A stretch of 64,000 bases of DNA from JAKALX01 sp964508715 (GTDB lineage Bacteria; Chloroflexota; Dehalococcoidia; Tepidiformales; Tepidiformaceae). The notes under the pieces were generated by a model, which saw nothing but the letters and a program-made list of their open reading frames with translations, had not been told where the DNA came from and ran no database searches. Shown here in pieces: positions 8,058 through 16,377 of this stretch (positions are counted from its first letter, which is position 1; every line of letters starts with the position of its first letter). The translations under genes were made by a program, and so were the position numbers. The stretch covers positions 62,001-126,000 of the forward strand of contig CAZDUX010000004.1 of NCBI GenBank assembly GCA_964508715.1, given 5' to 3'.

Positions 8058-9497
8058 ATGGTGAGCCGCGCCGAGGAAGCGACCTACCCGATTCGCCCCT
8101 CGCGAGCCAGAGCACGGTCATCGACCGTCGGACTCACCGGATCGCAGCGGTTTCTCTTTGTCCTCGCGCTCTTCACCTTCGGGCTGGCTTCCATATACAC
8201 CGGGGTAGCACTGTTGGCCCGGGTAACACCTGCGCTCTTTCCCGGCCGAAGTATCGCCAACATCGAGCTACCCGGCATCGGGAATCTGCCCGATAAGGTG
8301 GGCATCAAGGCGCCCGACCAGAACAGCGCGTTCAACCGGCGAATCAACCTGTTGATCATGGGTGTCGACCAGCGCCCCCTTGGCCCAAACCCCGAGAACC
8401 TGCCCGACGAGGTGCGATGGGGCGCCCGGACGGACACGTTGATGGTCGCGACGATCGACCCGGTCGCCAGGACGATGAGCTTCCTCGGGTTCCCGCGCGA
8501 CATGCTCATCGACATCCATCCACCACAGGGCGGCCAATACGAGGACCGGATCAATGCGTCGTTCCTCACCGGCCTCGATGCGGACAAGACGGCGGATGCC
8601 GGGGCGAAGCAGCTCGAAAAGGACATGAAGCTCAACTTCGGGATCGACATCAACTACTACGTGTTGATGGACTTCAAGGGTGTCGAGAAGCTCGTCGATG
8701 CTGTCGGAGGCGTGGACCTCGATATCCCCTATGAACTCTCCGTGCCGAGTTGGTTCTACAGCGACGACGATGAGCACGGCGTGTACGTGAGCTTCCCGGC
8801 AGGGCAACAGCACCTCGATGGGTACCACGCGGTAGCGTTTGGGCGGAACCGCGACCCGAGCGACATGGCACGCGTCAAGCGGCAACAGCTCGTCCTCAAG
8901 GCCGCACTGGCACGCGTCTTCAGCCAGGGTTTGCTCAGCCCCGACACCTGGCCCGGGCTCTGGGACGCCTACATCAGCACCATCAAGACGGACATCCCCA
9001 AGAACCTGATGCCCGGCTATGCGCTGCTTCTGCGAGACACCAACGGCAAGTCGAACTTCTTCTCCGTGGGCGACCCGGTAAACGACAAGCCAACCGTCTG
9101 GGGAGAGATGACAGCGGCGGGCGCATCGGTCCTCCGCTGGGATCCGGACAACGTCCAGTACTGGCTGAGCCAGACGTTCACGAAGGCCGCCTATTCGCAA
9201 TCGAGCGTCGAGATCCAGAACGGGTATGGCCCCGACGGGGCGACGCGTGCAGCTTCGCTGGGGCGCTACCTCGCCTACTCCCGTGGCTTGCCAACCGTGT
9301 CCTACGGGCCGGACCAGCCGCAACAGGCAGAGACGACCATCACGCTCTACAGCGATAACAAGCGCGTGCTCGCTGAAGACATCGCGAAATGGCTGAACGT
9401 CCCGAAGGAGCAGATTCGCACGCTCTCGAAGGGAGATGACGCGACGCTCCCGGACGTCGTCATCGTCATCGGCAGGAATTACAAGATCCCGAGCTGA
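8058..9497 (+). CDS. LytR-CpsA-Psr (LCP) family glycopolymer transferase
   Basis: This 479-aa membrane protein has a short cytoplasmic tail and one membrane helix at about residues 31-54. The LCP catalytic domain (about 95-290) shows LLIMGVDQR, RTDTLMVATIDP, FPRDMLIDI and AFGRNRDPSDMARVKRQQ, which include the Asp and Arg residues that bind the polyprenyl-pyrophosphate substrate and Mg2+. A C-terminal LytR_C domain (about 395-475) starts TTITLYSDNKRVLAEDIA. LCP enzymes move lipid-linked glycopolymers onto peptidoglycan or other acceptors outside the cell. The glycan-synthesis genes just upstream fit that role. Confidence 0.92.
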   Translation: MVSRAEEATYPIRPSRARARSSTVGLTGSQRFLFVLALFTFGLASIYTGVALLARVTPALFPGRSIANIELPGIGNLPDKVGIKAPDQNSAFNRRINLLIMGVDQRPLGPNPENLPDEVRWGARTDTLMVATIDPVARTMSFLGFPRDMLIDIHPPQGGQYEDRINASFLTGLDADKTADAGAKQLEKDMKLNFGIDINYYVLMDFKGVEKLVDAVGGVDLDIPYELSVPSWFYSDDDEHGVYVSFPAGQQHLDGYHAVAFGRNRDPSDMARVKRQQLVLKAALARVFSQGLLSPDTWPGLWDAYISTIKTDIPKNLMPGYALLLRDTNGKSNFFSVGDPVNDKPTVWGEMTAAGASVLRWDPDNVQYWLSQTFTKAAYSQSSVEIQNGYGPDGATRAASLGRYLAYSRGLPTVSYGPDQPQQAETTITLYSDNKRVLAEDIAKWLNVPKEQIRTLSKGDDATLPDVVIVIGRNYKIPS

Positions 9498-9589
9498 GCC
9501 TGCCCGGTCACAGCACAGGGAGGCGCCGGGGCAGTAAGACGGCAGTGCCCTAAGATCAGGGGACAACCTCCAGGAGTTCGCATTCCCGC

Positions 9590-10231
9590 ATGGCCATCAC
9601 CGCCGCAATCTTCGATATCGGGGGCGTCCTCACCGTCTCGCCCGTCACCGCGATCCAGCGCTATTGCGCCGCGAACGGGATCAGCGAGGAGGTTCGTTAC
9701 GAGATATTCGCACCGCACGATGGGTTGTGGGGGCAGTACGAGCGGAGCGAGTTGACCACGGACCAGTTCGCGGCCGAATTCGACAGGGCGATCGCCGTGT
9801 GCGGCTGCGGGCCGAAGGGGGCGCATTTCCTCGAACAGTTCTTCCGCGGGTTCGAGCCGCGGCCGGAGTTCCTCGAGGTGGTGCGATTCCTGCGTGGCCG
9901 CGTGAAGCTCGGGAGCATCACCAACAACGTGGCCCGCGACCAGCCAGCGCCAACGCGCACGGCAGGGCTCGACATCCACAGCCTCTTCGATGTGGTCATC
10001 GAGTCCTCCATCGTGGGCATACGAAAACCCGATCCACGCATCTACCAGATGGCCTGTGAGGCGCTGTCGGTGGACCCCGCCGAGGCGGTGTTCCTCGACG
10101 ACCTGGGGGCGAATCTGAAGGGCGCCAGGGCGCTCGGGATGACGACGATCAAGGTCGACGCAGGCCCGGGCGCAATCGACGAACTCGAACGGGTGCTCGG
10201 GTTCACACTTCCCCGTGCGGAGGCGGGATAG
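9590..10231 (+). CDS. HAD-superfamily hydrolase
   Basis: This 213-aa haloacid dehalogenase-like protein has motif I AAIFDIGGVLT (nucleophile Asp; the usual second Asp is Gly, as in many HAD-IA proteins). Motif II is GSITNN, and motifs III/IV are seen as IVGIRKPDPRIY and AVFLDDLGANLKGA. A helical cap lies between residues 20 and 90. It probably hydrolyses a small phosphorylated or halogenated substrate in the cytoplasm. A Shine-Dalgarno CAGGAG lies upstream of the ATG. Its substrate and any link to the adjacent LCP or acyl-CoA dehydrogenase genes are unknown. Confidence 0.85.
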   Translation: MAITAAIFDIGGVLTVSPVTAIQRYCAANGISEEVRYEIFAPHDGLWGQYERSELTTDQFAAEFDRAIAVCGCGPKGAHFLEQFFRGFEPRPEFLEVVRFLRGRVKLGSITNNVARDQPAPTRTAGLDIHSLFDVVIESSIVGIRKPDPRIYQMACEALSVDPAEAVFLDDLGANLKGARALGMTTIKVDAGPGAIDELERVLGFTLPRAEAG

Positions 10232-10318
10232 GGAGCGCCGCAGCGGCGTTCGGTTCCGAGCAGCGCTCGCGCGGGTATGTTAGCCTTTCGGCCCAGCCAC
10301 CGAACGGGGGACGCAGCG

Positions 10319-11554
10319 TTGGAACAGTGGGAAGTCGATTTGATAGCGAAGGTGCGCGAGCTTTCGCGGACGAAATTTGCAGAGCGGGCGGCCGCGATCG
10401 ACCGTGAAGGCCGCTATCCAGTGGAGAACTTCGCGGAACTCCAGGCGCTTGGTATCCCGGGTATAGCCCTCCCCAGGGCATTCGGGGGGATGGGAATCAG
10501 CGCCGAGGCACAGATGCGCGTCATGGAGGAGATCGCCTACGGCGATGGCTCGACCGCGGTCGCACTCAACATGCACTGCCTCGTGGCCGATTTCCTGACC
10601 TACTTCCCGCCGTTTCCACGGCGCGATGCCGTGCTCCGCGACATGGGCCAGAACGGCGAGATGATCTGCGGCCCCGGTTCCGTGCCAACCGGCGACCTCG
10701 ACAACCGGAAGGCGGGATTCAGGGCGACCGATGAGGGCGGCCACCTCCGCGTATCGGGCAAAGCAGGGTTCGCTTCCGGAAGCGACGGTGCAAAGTACTG
10801 CATCATCGGCGCCCTTGTGGACCGGGGCGAAGGCAATGAGCCAGACGTCGCGATGATGCTGCCCGAGTTGAGTTCACCCGGGCTCACCGTTCTCCATAAC
10901 TGGGATGCGATGGGCCTCCGCGGGACAGCGAGCCACGACATCGTGGCCGACGGACTCATCGTCTCGAAAGCTGATGCACTCGTGATCCCGCAGCCGCTCT
11001 TGCGCGTGGTGCTCGAGGCCCAGGGGCAGGTCACGAGCCCTATGACGCAGAACCGGGCGCGGGGTGCAATGGGGATCCTCGCGATCTGGCTCGGGCTGGC
11101 ACAGGCGGCATTCGATTTTACAATCGACTACGTGAAGCAGCGGCACGGATACCTGGCGGGGCCAACGTCGGCAGGGATCCAGGCAGGCTTCCGCTCCGAC
11201 CAGGCATGGGCCCAGATGGGCATCGGCAACATGGAACACTGGCTGGAAACAGGCAGGATTGTGCTCTACGACGGTGTGGCCGCTCTCGACCGGCACTTCG
11301 ATTCACCCCAGGAGTTCGTCCGCTACCTGATTCGGACGGTGTACCACCTGCGCCGGATGAGCGAGGAGGTCTCGGCGGGCGCGATGCGGACGTGCGGCGC
11401 CCACGCCTACGTCCGTGCAAAGGCACTCGAGCGCATCTACCGCGACATGGTGGGCGGGAACGTGATGGCCTGGAAGACCGACGAACTCCAGCTCTCGCTT
11501 GGCCAGGGGTCGCTCGGTATGCCGATCAGCTTCGTGGGGCCCGCCGGGACGTAG
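10319..11554 (+). CDS. Acyl-CoA dehydrogenase family protein
   Basis: This FAD enzyme is about 411 aa. N-terminal helical domain: FAELQALGIPGIALPRAFGG. Middle beta-domain: MICGPGSVPTGD and KAGFASGSDGAKYCIIG. C-terminal helical bundle: RTVYHLRRMSEEVSAGAM and a final LSLGQGSLGMPISF. It would introduce a double bond into an acyl-CoA, or oxidise another thioester or small molecule. The exact catalytic Glu is not evident, and the mid-region resembles the divergent DszC/hydroxylase-like branch. I favour TTG 10319 behind GGGGGA; an in-frame ATG at 10277 adds 14 residues but has no Shine-Dalgarno. Confidence 0.85.
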   Translation: MEQWEVDLIAKVRELSRTKFAERAAAIDREGRYPVENFAELQALGIPGIALPRAFGGMGISAEAQMRVMEEIAYGDGSTAVALNMHCLVADFLTYFPPFPRRDAVLRDMGQNGEMICGPGSVPTGDLDNRKAGFRATDEGGHLRVSGKAGFASGSDGAKYCIIGALVDRGEGNEPDVAMMLPELSSPGLTVLHNWDAMGLRGTASHDIVADGLIVSKADALVIPQPLLRVVLEAQGQVTSPMTQNRARGAMGILAIWLGLAQAAFDFTIDYVKQRHGYLAGPTSAGIQAGFRSDQAWAQMGIGNMEHWLETGRIVLYDGVAALDRHFDSPQEFVRYLIRTVYHLRRMSEEVSAGAMRTCGAHAYVRAKALERIYRDMVGGNVMAWKTDELQLSLGQGSLGMPISFVGPAGT

Positions 11555-11690
11555 GTACTGTTGCTGCCGCAAGCGAACCCGGCGCCGTGCTGGCAGAGGC
11601 GGGCGCGTGCCTCCCGCGAGGAAGGGTCGTGACCACTCGTAAGGCGCGGCATTCCTGACCGGTATGCACGGACACCCTACACTCCATGCA

Positions 11691-12524
11691 GTGAACGTCG
11701 CCGCGCTCCCCTACACCCTGCTGCTCATCCTCGCCGAACTCGCCGTCGGCAGCCTCTGGATCACGCTGGCGAGCGACCTCCGCGGCGGCGTGACTCGCGG
11801 CTTCGTCATGACGATGGCGTTCTGCGTCGCGATAACCGCCGGCCTCGCCTACTGGACAGCGGCCGGCCTCACTATCAGCCGCGATGTGGACGGCTACCGG
11901 ATCGATTCGGACTGGTTCGACCCGGCGAAGCGCGGCCTCCTCGTGCTGATCGTGACAGGCGGGCTCTACACCCTCGGCGCATTCATGGGCTGGGATGCTA
12001 TCGGCCGCCTCGCCGGTATCGCCGGTTCAATCGCGGGATTGCTCGTCGTCGGGTGTCTCGCCGCCATGCTCGCACCGCCCACGTGGGGTTACCCCGGGTC
12101 GTTGCTCGCGCTGCTCGCGGGGACACTCGCGATGGGGGCCGTATCGGTCTCGATGGTCTGGGGCCACTGGTACCTGACCGAGGGCGCACTGCCATCGTGG
12201 CCGTTACGCGACCTCGCCTGGATCCTCATCGGGGCGCTCGTGTTCCAGACGGCCGTGGTGGCACTGAACCTGGCGCTCCCCGTGCGCGACACGCCCACAC
12301 CGTCGAACCCGGTGGATGTAAGCCTGGCACTGAACCCGGCACTCTACCTGCGGCTCGGAGTTGGCATCGTGTTCCCCATCGTCCTTGCCGTGCTCTCCCT
12401 CAAGACGACGCAATTGAAGGCGATGCAGAGTGCAACGGGGCTGCTCTACATCTGCATGGGAGCGGTCTTCGCCGGCGAGGTACTGGCAAAAGGCCTGATG
12501 TTCATGAGCGGACGCCCAATCTAA
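11691..12524 (+). CDS. Multi-pass membrane protein of unknown function
   Basis: The protein is about 277 aa with roughly eight hydrophobic helices spread along its whole length (for example ALPYTLLLILAELAVG at the N-terminus and VGIVFPIVLAVLSL near the C-terminus). Its arrangement resembles NrfD/DmsC-type quinone-interacting anchors, but no haem ligand pattern is secure, so function is left open. CTGACC at 11655-11660 and TACACT at 11678-11683 (17 bp apart) point to transcription starting at the GTG 11691, exactly where the first helix begins. An upstream ATG at 11664 would add nine residues and lies inside that promoter. Confidence 0.7.
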   Translation: MNVAALPYTLLLILAELAVGSLWITLASDLRGGVTRGFVMTMAFCVAITAGLAYWTAAGLTISRDVDGYRIDSDWFDPAKRGLLVLIVTGGLYTLGAFMGWDAIGRLAGIAGSIAGLLVVGCLAAMLAPPTWGYPGSLLALLAGTLAMGAVSVSMVWGHWYLTEGALPSWPLRDLAWILIGALVFQTAVVALNLALPVRDTPTPSNPVDVSLALNPALYLRLGVGIVFPIVLAVLSLKTTQLKAMQSATGLLYICMGAVFAGEVLAKGLMFMSGRPI

Positions 12525-12662
12525 AGGACCGTGAACGACTCCCGTGGCGGGCTGTGGCGCACCATGGTTGCTTCACCTCCGGCTTGCCGCGCTGGTGGCT
12601 GGCGATTGGTGATTGACTCCTTCGGCCCGGCGAAACAGACTCCGCCGCGGAGGTGTCGGACG

Positions 12663-13484
12663 ATGGTATTCGAAACCGTGCTCACTGAACGGCGGGGCGA
12701 GACAGGCGGCATCCTGTGGGTGACCTTGAACCGGCCAGAAAAGCTGAACGCGCTGAGCATGACGCTCTTCGATGAACTGCGGCAGGTGTTCCAGGGCGCA
12801 CGAACCGACCGGACGGTGCGATGTGTGGTGATCACCGGCGCGGGCCGCGGATTCTGCGCTGGTGCGGACTTCTCGGGCGGCCGCCCACCAGGCCTGCTCT
12901 ACGCCGAAGCGCATTCAGCGACCGATCTCGAGGGTGCGCGCCTGTTCTTTCGGAACGAGAGCGAGACCTACATCGCCCTCAAGCGCATCGATGTACCTGT
13001 CATTGCTTCGATCAATGGCGTCTGCGTCGGTGCGGGCCTCGACATGGTTGCCCACTGCGATATGGCGGTTGCATCAACCGCGGCACGCTACCAGGTGGCT
13101 TATGTGAAGCGAGGTCTGTTCGCCGACCTCGGCGGGTTCTATTCGCTCCCCCGGGTTATCGGCTGGCGCAAGGCCATGGAACTGATGACCACCGGGCGCT
13201 TCATGAGTGCCGAAGAGGCCCACAGCGCCGGGCTCACCAACTACCTCGTGGAACCGGGGGAGCTCGAGGCAAAGACAATGGAGCTCGCCCGCGCAGTCGA
13301 GGCGGGACCTCCCCTGGGACAGAAGCTGGGGAAGATGCTCGCCTACCGGACCCAGAACATGGACTTCGAAGGTGCGCTCGAGTTCTCGGGGATGGCGTTG
13401 AGCACGATTGGCCCGAGCGACGACCGCCGCGAAGGGGTGCAATCGTTCATGGAGAAACGCGAGCCACGCTTCACCGGGCGATGA
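12663..13484 (+). CDS. Enoyl-CoA hydratase/isomerase family protein
   Basis: This 273-aa crotonase-fold enzyme shows VTLNRPEKLNALS, then VVITGAGRGFCAGADFSGG (oxyanion hole) and INGVCVGAGLDMVAHCDMAVAS (second oxyanion-hole Gly region). It probably hydrates or isomerises an unsaturated acyl-CoA in beta-oxidation or a related pathway. One position where a catalytic Glu is common reads LFADLGGFYSLPR (Asp), so the exact reaction is uncertain. ATG 12663 follows GCGGAGGTG at a proper distance; the frame stays open upstream but with no such site. Confidence 0.88.
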   Translation: MVFETVLTERRGETGGILWVTLNRPEKLNALSMTLFDELRQVFQGARTDRTVRCVVITGAGRGFCAGADFSGGRPPGLLYAEAHSATDLEGARLFFRNESETYIALKRIDVPVIASINGVCVGAGLDMVAHCDMAVASTAARYQVAYVKRGLFADLGGFYSLPRVIGWRKAMELMTTGRFMSAEEAHSAGLTNYLVEPGELEAKTMELARAVEAGPPLGQKLGKMLAYRTQNMDFEGALEFSGMALSTIGPSDDRREGVQSFMEKREPRFTGR

Positions 13485-13573
13485 TCGCAAGCACGCAGCT
13501 TGATTGAACCGCCACGGCGCCGGGATCCGCACAGCCACGGCTGGTTCGCTCGGCCGCGCTCTTCTCGTGGCCT

Positions 13574-14044
13574 CTACTTCTCGAGGGCGAGTTCACGCAC
13601 CACAGCGGCGACGACCTCGGCCGGCGCCCCGGGCCCAGCGCTCACGGTGGTCGATGGTGCACCGGGCGGGCCAACCACGATGAGCGCGACATCTTCCGCG
13701 AGGGCGCTGGCGAAGCTGCGGTGAATTTCGCCAGGGTGGAGCGATGGCCCTGGTTCGACCACGATCAGCGCGTCACAGCGGCCAAGGCGGGCCACCACTT
13801 CACGCGCGTAGGCCCCGACCTCGTCGGCACTGGCAGCCTCGAGAACGTATGAGAACTGCTCCCGGCCTATGGCCCAGATCTCATTCGCGATGGAGGCCGT
13901 GGCGAACTCCTGCGACTGCTCTGGCGACTCGGTGGCAATCGCTACATCGGCGCCAGCCTCGGCAAGAGCGACGGCAATCGCCCGATCGAAGTCGCTACCA
14001 TGGGCGATGAGCGCAGCGGCAGAGTTCGCCAGTGGTGTCGTCAT
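13574..14044 (-). CDS. Degenerate SDR-like Rossmann protein
   Basis: The 156-aa product starts MTTPLANSAAALIAHGSDFD and continues AIAVALAEAGADVAIATES, the beta1-alpha-beta2 layout of a short-chain dehydrogenase. LGRCDALIVVEPG sits where SDRs have the NAG strand. The TGxxxGxG cofactor loop, NAG and YxxxK motifs are all missing, and the protein stops before the substrate-binding half. It is likely non-catalytic. It overlaps the upstream 87-aa membrane protein gene by ATGA (14041-14044) and is the last gene of an operon that starts with an enoyl-CoA hydratase. Confidence 0.65.
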   Translation of the reverse strand: MTTPLANSAAALIAHGSDFDRAIAVALAEAGADVAIATESPEQSQEFATASIANEIWAIGREQFSYVLEAASADEVGAYAREVVARLGRCDALIVVEPGPSLHPGEIHRSFASALAEDVALIVVGPPGAPSTTVSAGPGAPAEVVAAVVRELALEK

Positions 14045-14304
14045 CGGAGCAGCACCACCAGGGCAGGCAGGAGCATACCAAGGAGGACGAGCAGCCCAAG
14101 GCCGGTCATGATGCCATTCCAGTCGCGCGTTCTGTTTCGGCCCTGGTAGTACCGCTCCTCCCACGAGCCATCCATCAGGTCGCGATCGTGATCATCCGGT
14201 CCGAGGTTCGGCCCGTCCCGGTCATCGGGCTCACGGGTCCCGAGGACGATCGGCTCGTCATCCTCATCGAACTCCTCATCGTCGGCATAGCCCGTGCTGA
14301 CCAT
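14041..14304 (-). CDS. Small acidic protein with C-terminal membrane helix
   Basis: The product is 87 aa. The first 60 residues are very acidic and unstructured-looking (DDEEFDEDDEPIVLG), then ERYYQGRNRTRDWNG precedes a single hydrophobic helix (IMTGLGLLVLLGMLLPALVVLL) reaching the C-terminus, so it is probably tail-anchored. I do not recognise a family. It sits 9 bp after the 207-aa membrane protein and overlaps the pseudo-SDR start, so all three are probably translated together. Confidence 0.6.
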   Translation of the reverse strand: MVSTGYADDEEFDEDDEPIVLGTREPDDRDGPNLGPDDHDRDLMDGSWEERYYQGRNRTRDWNGIMTGLGLLVLLGMLLPALVVLLR

Positions 14305-14313
14305 GGATCGATC

Positions 14314-14937
14314 CTAGCGGATGACCCCCGAATCGTCGTCACGATCGAAAAGGTCCCATTCCAGGCCCCGCGGGAAGTTGAAATCGGAGAACCCGAGCGA
14401 CGCCGACGTGAGCACGAAAGCGATGACTCCAGTCCACGCCCAACCAGAGCCACCGGCAACGACGATCGCACCGGCAATCGTCCACCAGAGGATGGCACTG
14501 AGGCCGCGCACATTGCCGCCCGTGTTCGCGATCGCTCCGGCGGTGAGGAAGGCGAAAATCGCCATCCATGCGGCGCCCTCGTGTTGCTGCGATGCAGCGG
14601 CGCAGGCCAGCCACGCGACTGCAATCCCTGCCCCGGCGGCCAGTGCGTCACGACGCATCGTGCTGTAGACAACGGCGCCGGTGGTGAGAAAAGCAAAGAT
14701 CGATATCCACCAGTTGCCTTCGTGGGCTGCGATCGCCCAGCCGGTCGCGCCCCATGTCCCGGATAGCGCGGCGAGACGGGAGATACCGAGGCGCCGCCAG
14801 GCCGAGACACCAACTGCACCGGTAGCAAGCGCGGCGAAAATGACTGCAGGCCATGCGTCATGCGAGACGGCGACGCCCACGACCGTCCCGATCCAGATGG
14901 CAAGGATGGAGAGCATGGACGTCGCCTTGATGGTCAT
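14314..14937 (-). CDS. Multi-pass membrane protein of unknown function (207 aa)
   Basis: Successive hydrophobic segments with internal repetition suggest six or seven helices: WISIFAFLTTGAVVYS and WMAIFAFLTAGAIANTGG are near-copies, and AVIFAALATGAVG is a third. The repeated (I/V)FAxLTxGAx unit points to internal duplication. The C-terminus (FDRDDDSGVIR) is acidic and soluble. There are no transporter motifs. It overlaps the preceding enoyl-CoA hydratase by ATGA (14934-14937), so it is translationally coupled to it. Confidence 0.65.
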   Translation of the reverse strand: MTIKATSMLSILAIWIGTVVGVAVSHDAWPAVIFAALATGAVGVSAWRRLGISRLAALSGTWGATGWAIAAHEGNWWISIFAFLTTGAVVYSTMRRDALAAGAGIAVAWLACAAASQQHEGAAWMAIFAFLTAGAIANTGGNVRGLSAILWWTIAGAIVVAGGSGWAWTGVIAFVLTSASLGFSDFNFPRGLEWDLFDRDDDSGVIR

Positions 14938-15836
14938 TTCAGGTAGCCCTGCTCATCGCGGATTTCAGGACCTTCGACGCGGGCGCGGCCATCGCCAAAC
15001 TTCGCATCACGCCAGTGGAGTGCTGCCTTGAGACCCTGTTCGCCCGCGATCCGCCCGAACTCACTGACGCTCGGCGCAAGGTGCGCGCGGGCGTCGTTCT
15101 CGGCAGCCATGCGCTGCAGCGTACGGGCGCCCATGATCTCGAGGCCAACGTTGACGATCCGCTTGTTCGCACTGAGGAGCTCCGTGTCGATCATCGCCAT
15201 GCGATCGGCAAGGCCCTCGACTTCACCCTCCAGGTGCTCACGCGGGACGGCCTTGAGGACGAGACCGATTTTCGCCGCCTCGGCGCCGGTCACCGTATCC
15301 CCGGTGAGAAAGAGGCGTTTGGCCCACTGGGGGCCACAGTGATAGAGCCACATGCTGTTGGGCAGGGCCCCCATCGCGCGCGCCGGCGGAAACCCAATCG
15401 TGGCGTCTTCCGTAGCGATGACGATGTCGCAGAGCAGGGCGATATCTGTCCCGCCGGCAAGGCAGTAGCCATGGACCTGGGCAATGACGGGCTTGTGCAT
15501 GTCGAAGATCGCCATCCGCAGGCGTTGGGCGCGTTCGAGTTGCCACGCGTCATCATCGAACGTACGGCCGCCGCGATAGACTGCCGTGTAGCTATCGGTC
15601 ACCGGCCCGGGGTGGCGGTTGGCGAGCGGCGTAAGGTCATAGCCAGCGCTGAAGGCACGGCCGTTGCCGCGGATGATGACACAGTGAACGTTGTTGTCGT
15701 TGTCGGCCTCCCAGAGCGCCTCGTTGAGCTCTTGCTGCAGTTGCATGGAAAGGGCGTTGAGCTTTTCGGGCCGGTTGAAGGTGATGCGGGCGCGGCCCTT
15801 CTCAACCTCGTAGAGGATGGTCTGAAAGTCGTTCAT
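14934..15836 (-). CDS. Enoyl-CoA hydratase/isomerase family protein
   Basis: This 300-aa crotonase-fold protein shows ITFNRPEKLNALS, then VIIRGNGRAFSAGYDL (oxyanion hole) and HGYCLAGGTDIALLCDIVIA. It likely acts on a CoA thioester; the usual catalytic Glu positions are not clearly conserved (RAMGALPNSMWLYHCG). The start is ATG 15836, preceded by GGAGGTG; the frame extends to 15914 but without such a site. It leads an operon with two membrane proteins and a pseudo-SDR. Confidence 0.88.
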   Translation of the reverse strand: MNDFQTILYEVEKGRARITFNRPEKLNALSMQLQQELNEALWEADNDNNVHCVIIRGNGRAFSAGYDLTPLANRHPGPVTDSYTAVYRGGRTFDDDAWQLERAQRLRMAIFDMHKPVIAQVHGYCLAGGTDIALLCDIVIATEDATIGFPPARAMGALPNSMWLYHCGPQWAKRLFLTGDTVTGAEAAKIGLVLKAVPREHLEGEVEGLADRMAMIDTELLSANKRIVNVGLEIMGARTLQRMAAENDARAHLAPSVSEFGRIAGEQGLKAALHWRDAKFGDGRARVEGPEIRDEQGYLK

Positions 15837-16077
15837 GAAGTGCACCTCCGGATTGGGCGGATTGTACAGGGAGGTGCGAATGGGCGAACGGCCCGAAGAG
15901 ACAGGCAATTCCAACAGAAGCCAGGACTTACATCCGAGATTCGTATTAGCTATACTTCAGGCACTCATCCGGCCACACCTCGCGGACACCGGGGCTCATG
16001 GCCAGCACACGCTGAGCCGGCTCCGCGAGCAGCCACCATGCCAGCACGGCGGCAGATGAGACACCTCGGGGGACAGC

Positions 16078-16109
16078 GCAGGAAGCCCGGCGAAAGCCGG
16101 GCTTCCTGC
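16078..16109. terminator. Perfect 14-bp hairpin with GAAA loop
   Basis: The arms at 16078-16091 and 16096-16109 are perfectly complementary around a GAAA tetraloop (TTTC on the other strand). It sits 6 bp past the stop of the small HTH gene, closing the restriction-modification island. No U-run follows, so termination is likely but not certain. Confidence 0.6.
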
Positions 16110-16114
16110 CGGGT

Positions 16115-16279
16115 TCACGCCTCGCGAAACCCGGTGGCTTCTTTCAACGCTGCCAGGGAGATGTAAGACTTGCGGTCTCCTGTGCGCCGGTACTTTGTCA
16201 GCTCTCCCGCTTCGATCAGCCGGTAGATTGTTCGCCGTGAGATTCCCATCTGGCGCTGAGCGGCATCAATAGAAATCAG
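16115..16279 (-). CDS. Small excisionase/MerR-like helix-turn-helix protein; no standard start codon
   Basis: The frame encodes a compact HTH domain: SIDAAQRQMGISRRTIYRLI (helix-turn-helix), then EAGELTKYRRTGDRKSYI (wing) and ALKEATGFREA. It is of the DNA-binding excisionase type. The frame is open from 16348, but there is no ATG, GTG or TTG before an internal ATG at 16249, which would delete the first helix. A CTG at 16279 begins exactly at the domain boundary (54 aa). It lies 98 bp downstream of the glycosylase on the same strand and may regulate the island. It could also be a decayed remnant. Confidence 0.55.
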   Translation of the reverse strand: MISIDAAQRQMGISRRTIYRLIEAGELTKYRRTGDRKSYISLAALKEATGFREA

Positions 16280-16377
16280 ATCATTCGGGGTATTGTGTTC
16301 TATGTCTAACTGTGCCGAACTGCGCGTACCTGAGCAGAGGTACAGGGATCATGGCGCAGGAAACAACCCGAGGGAAG

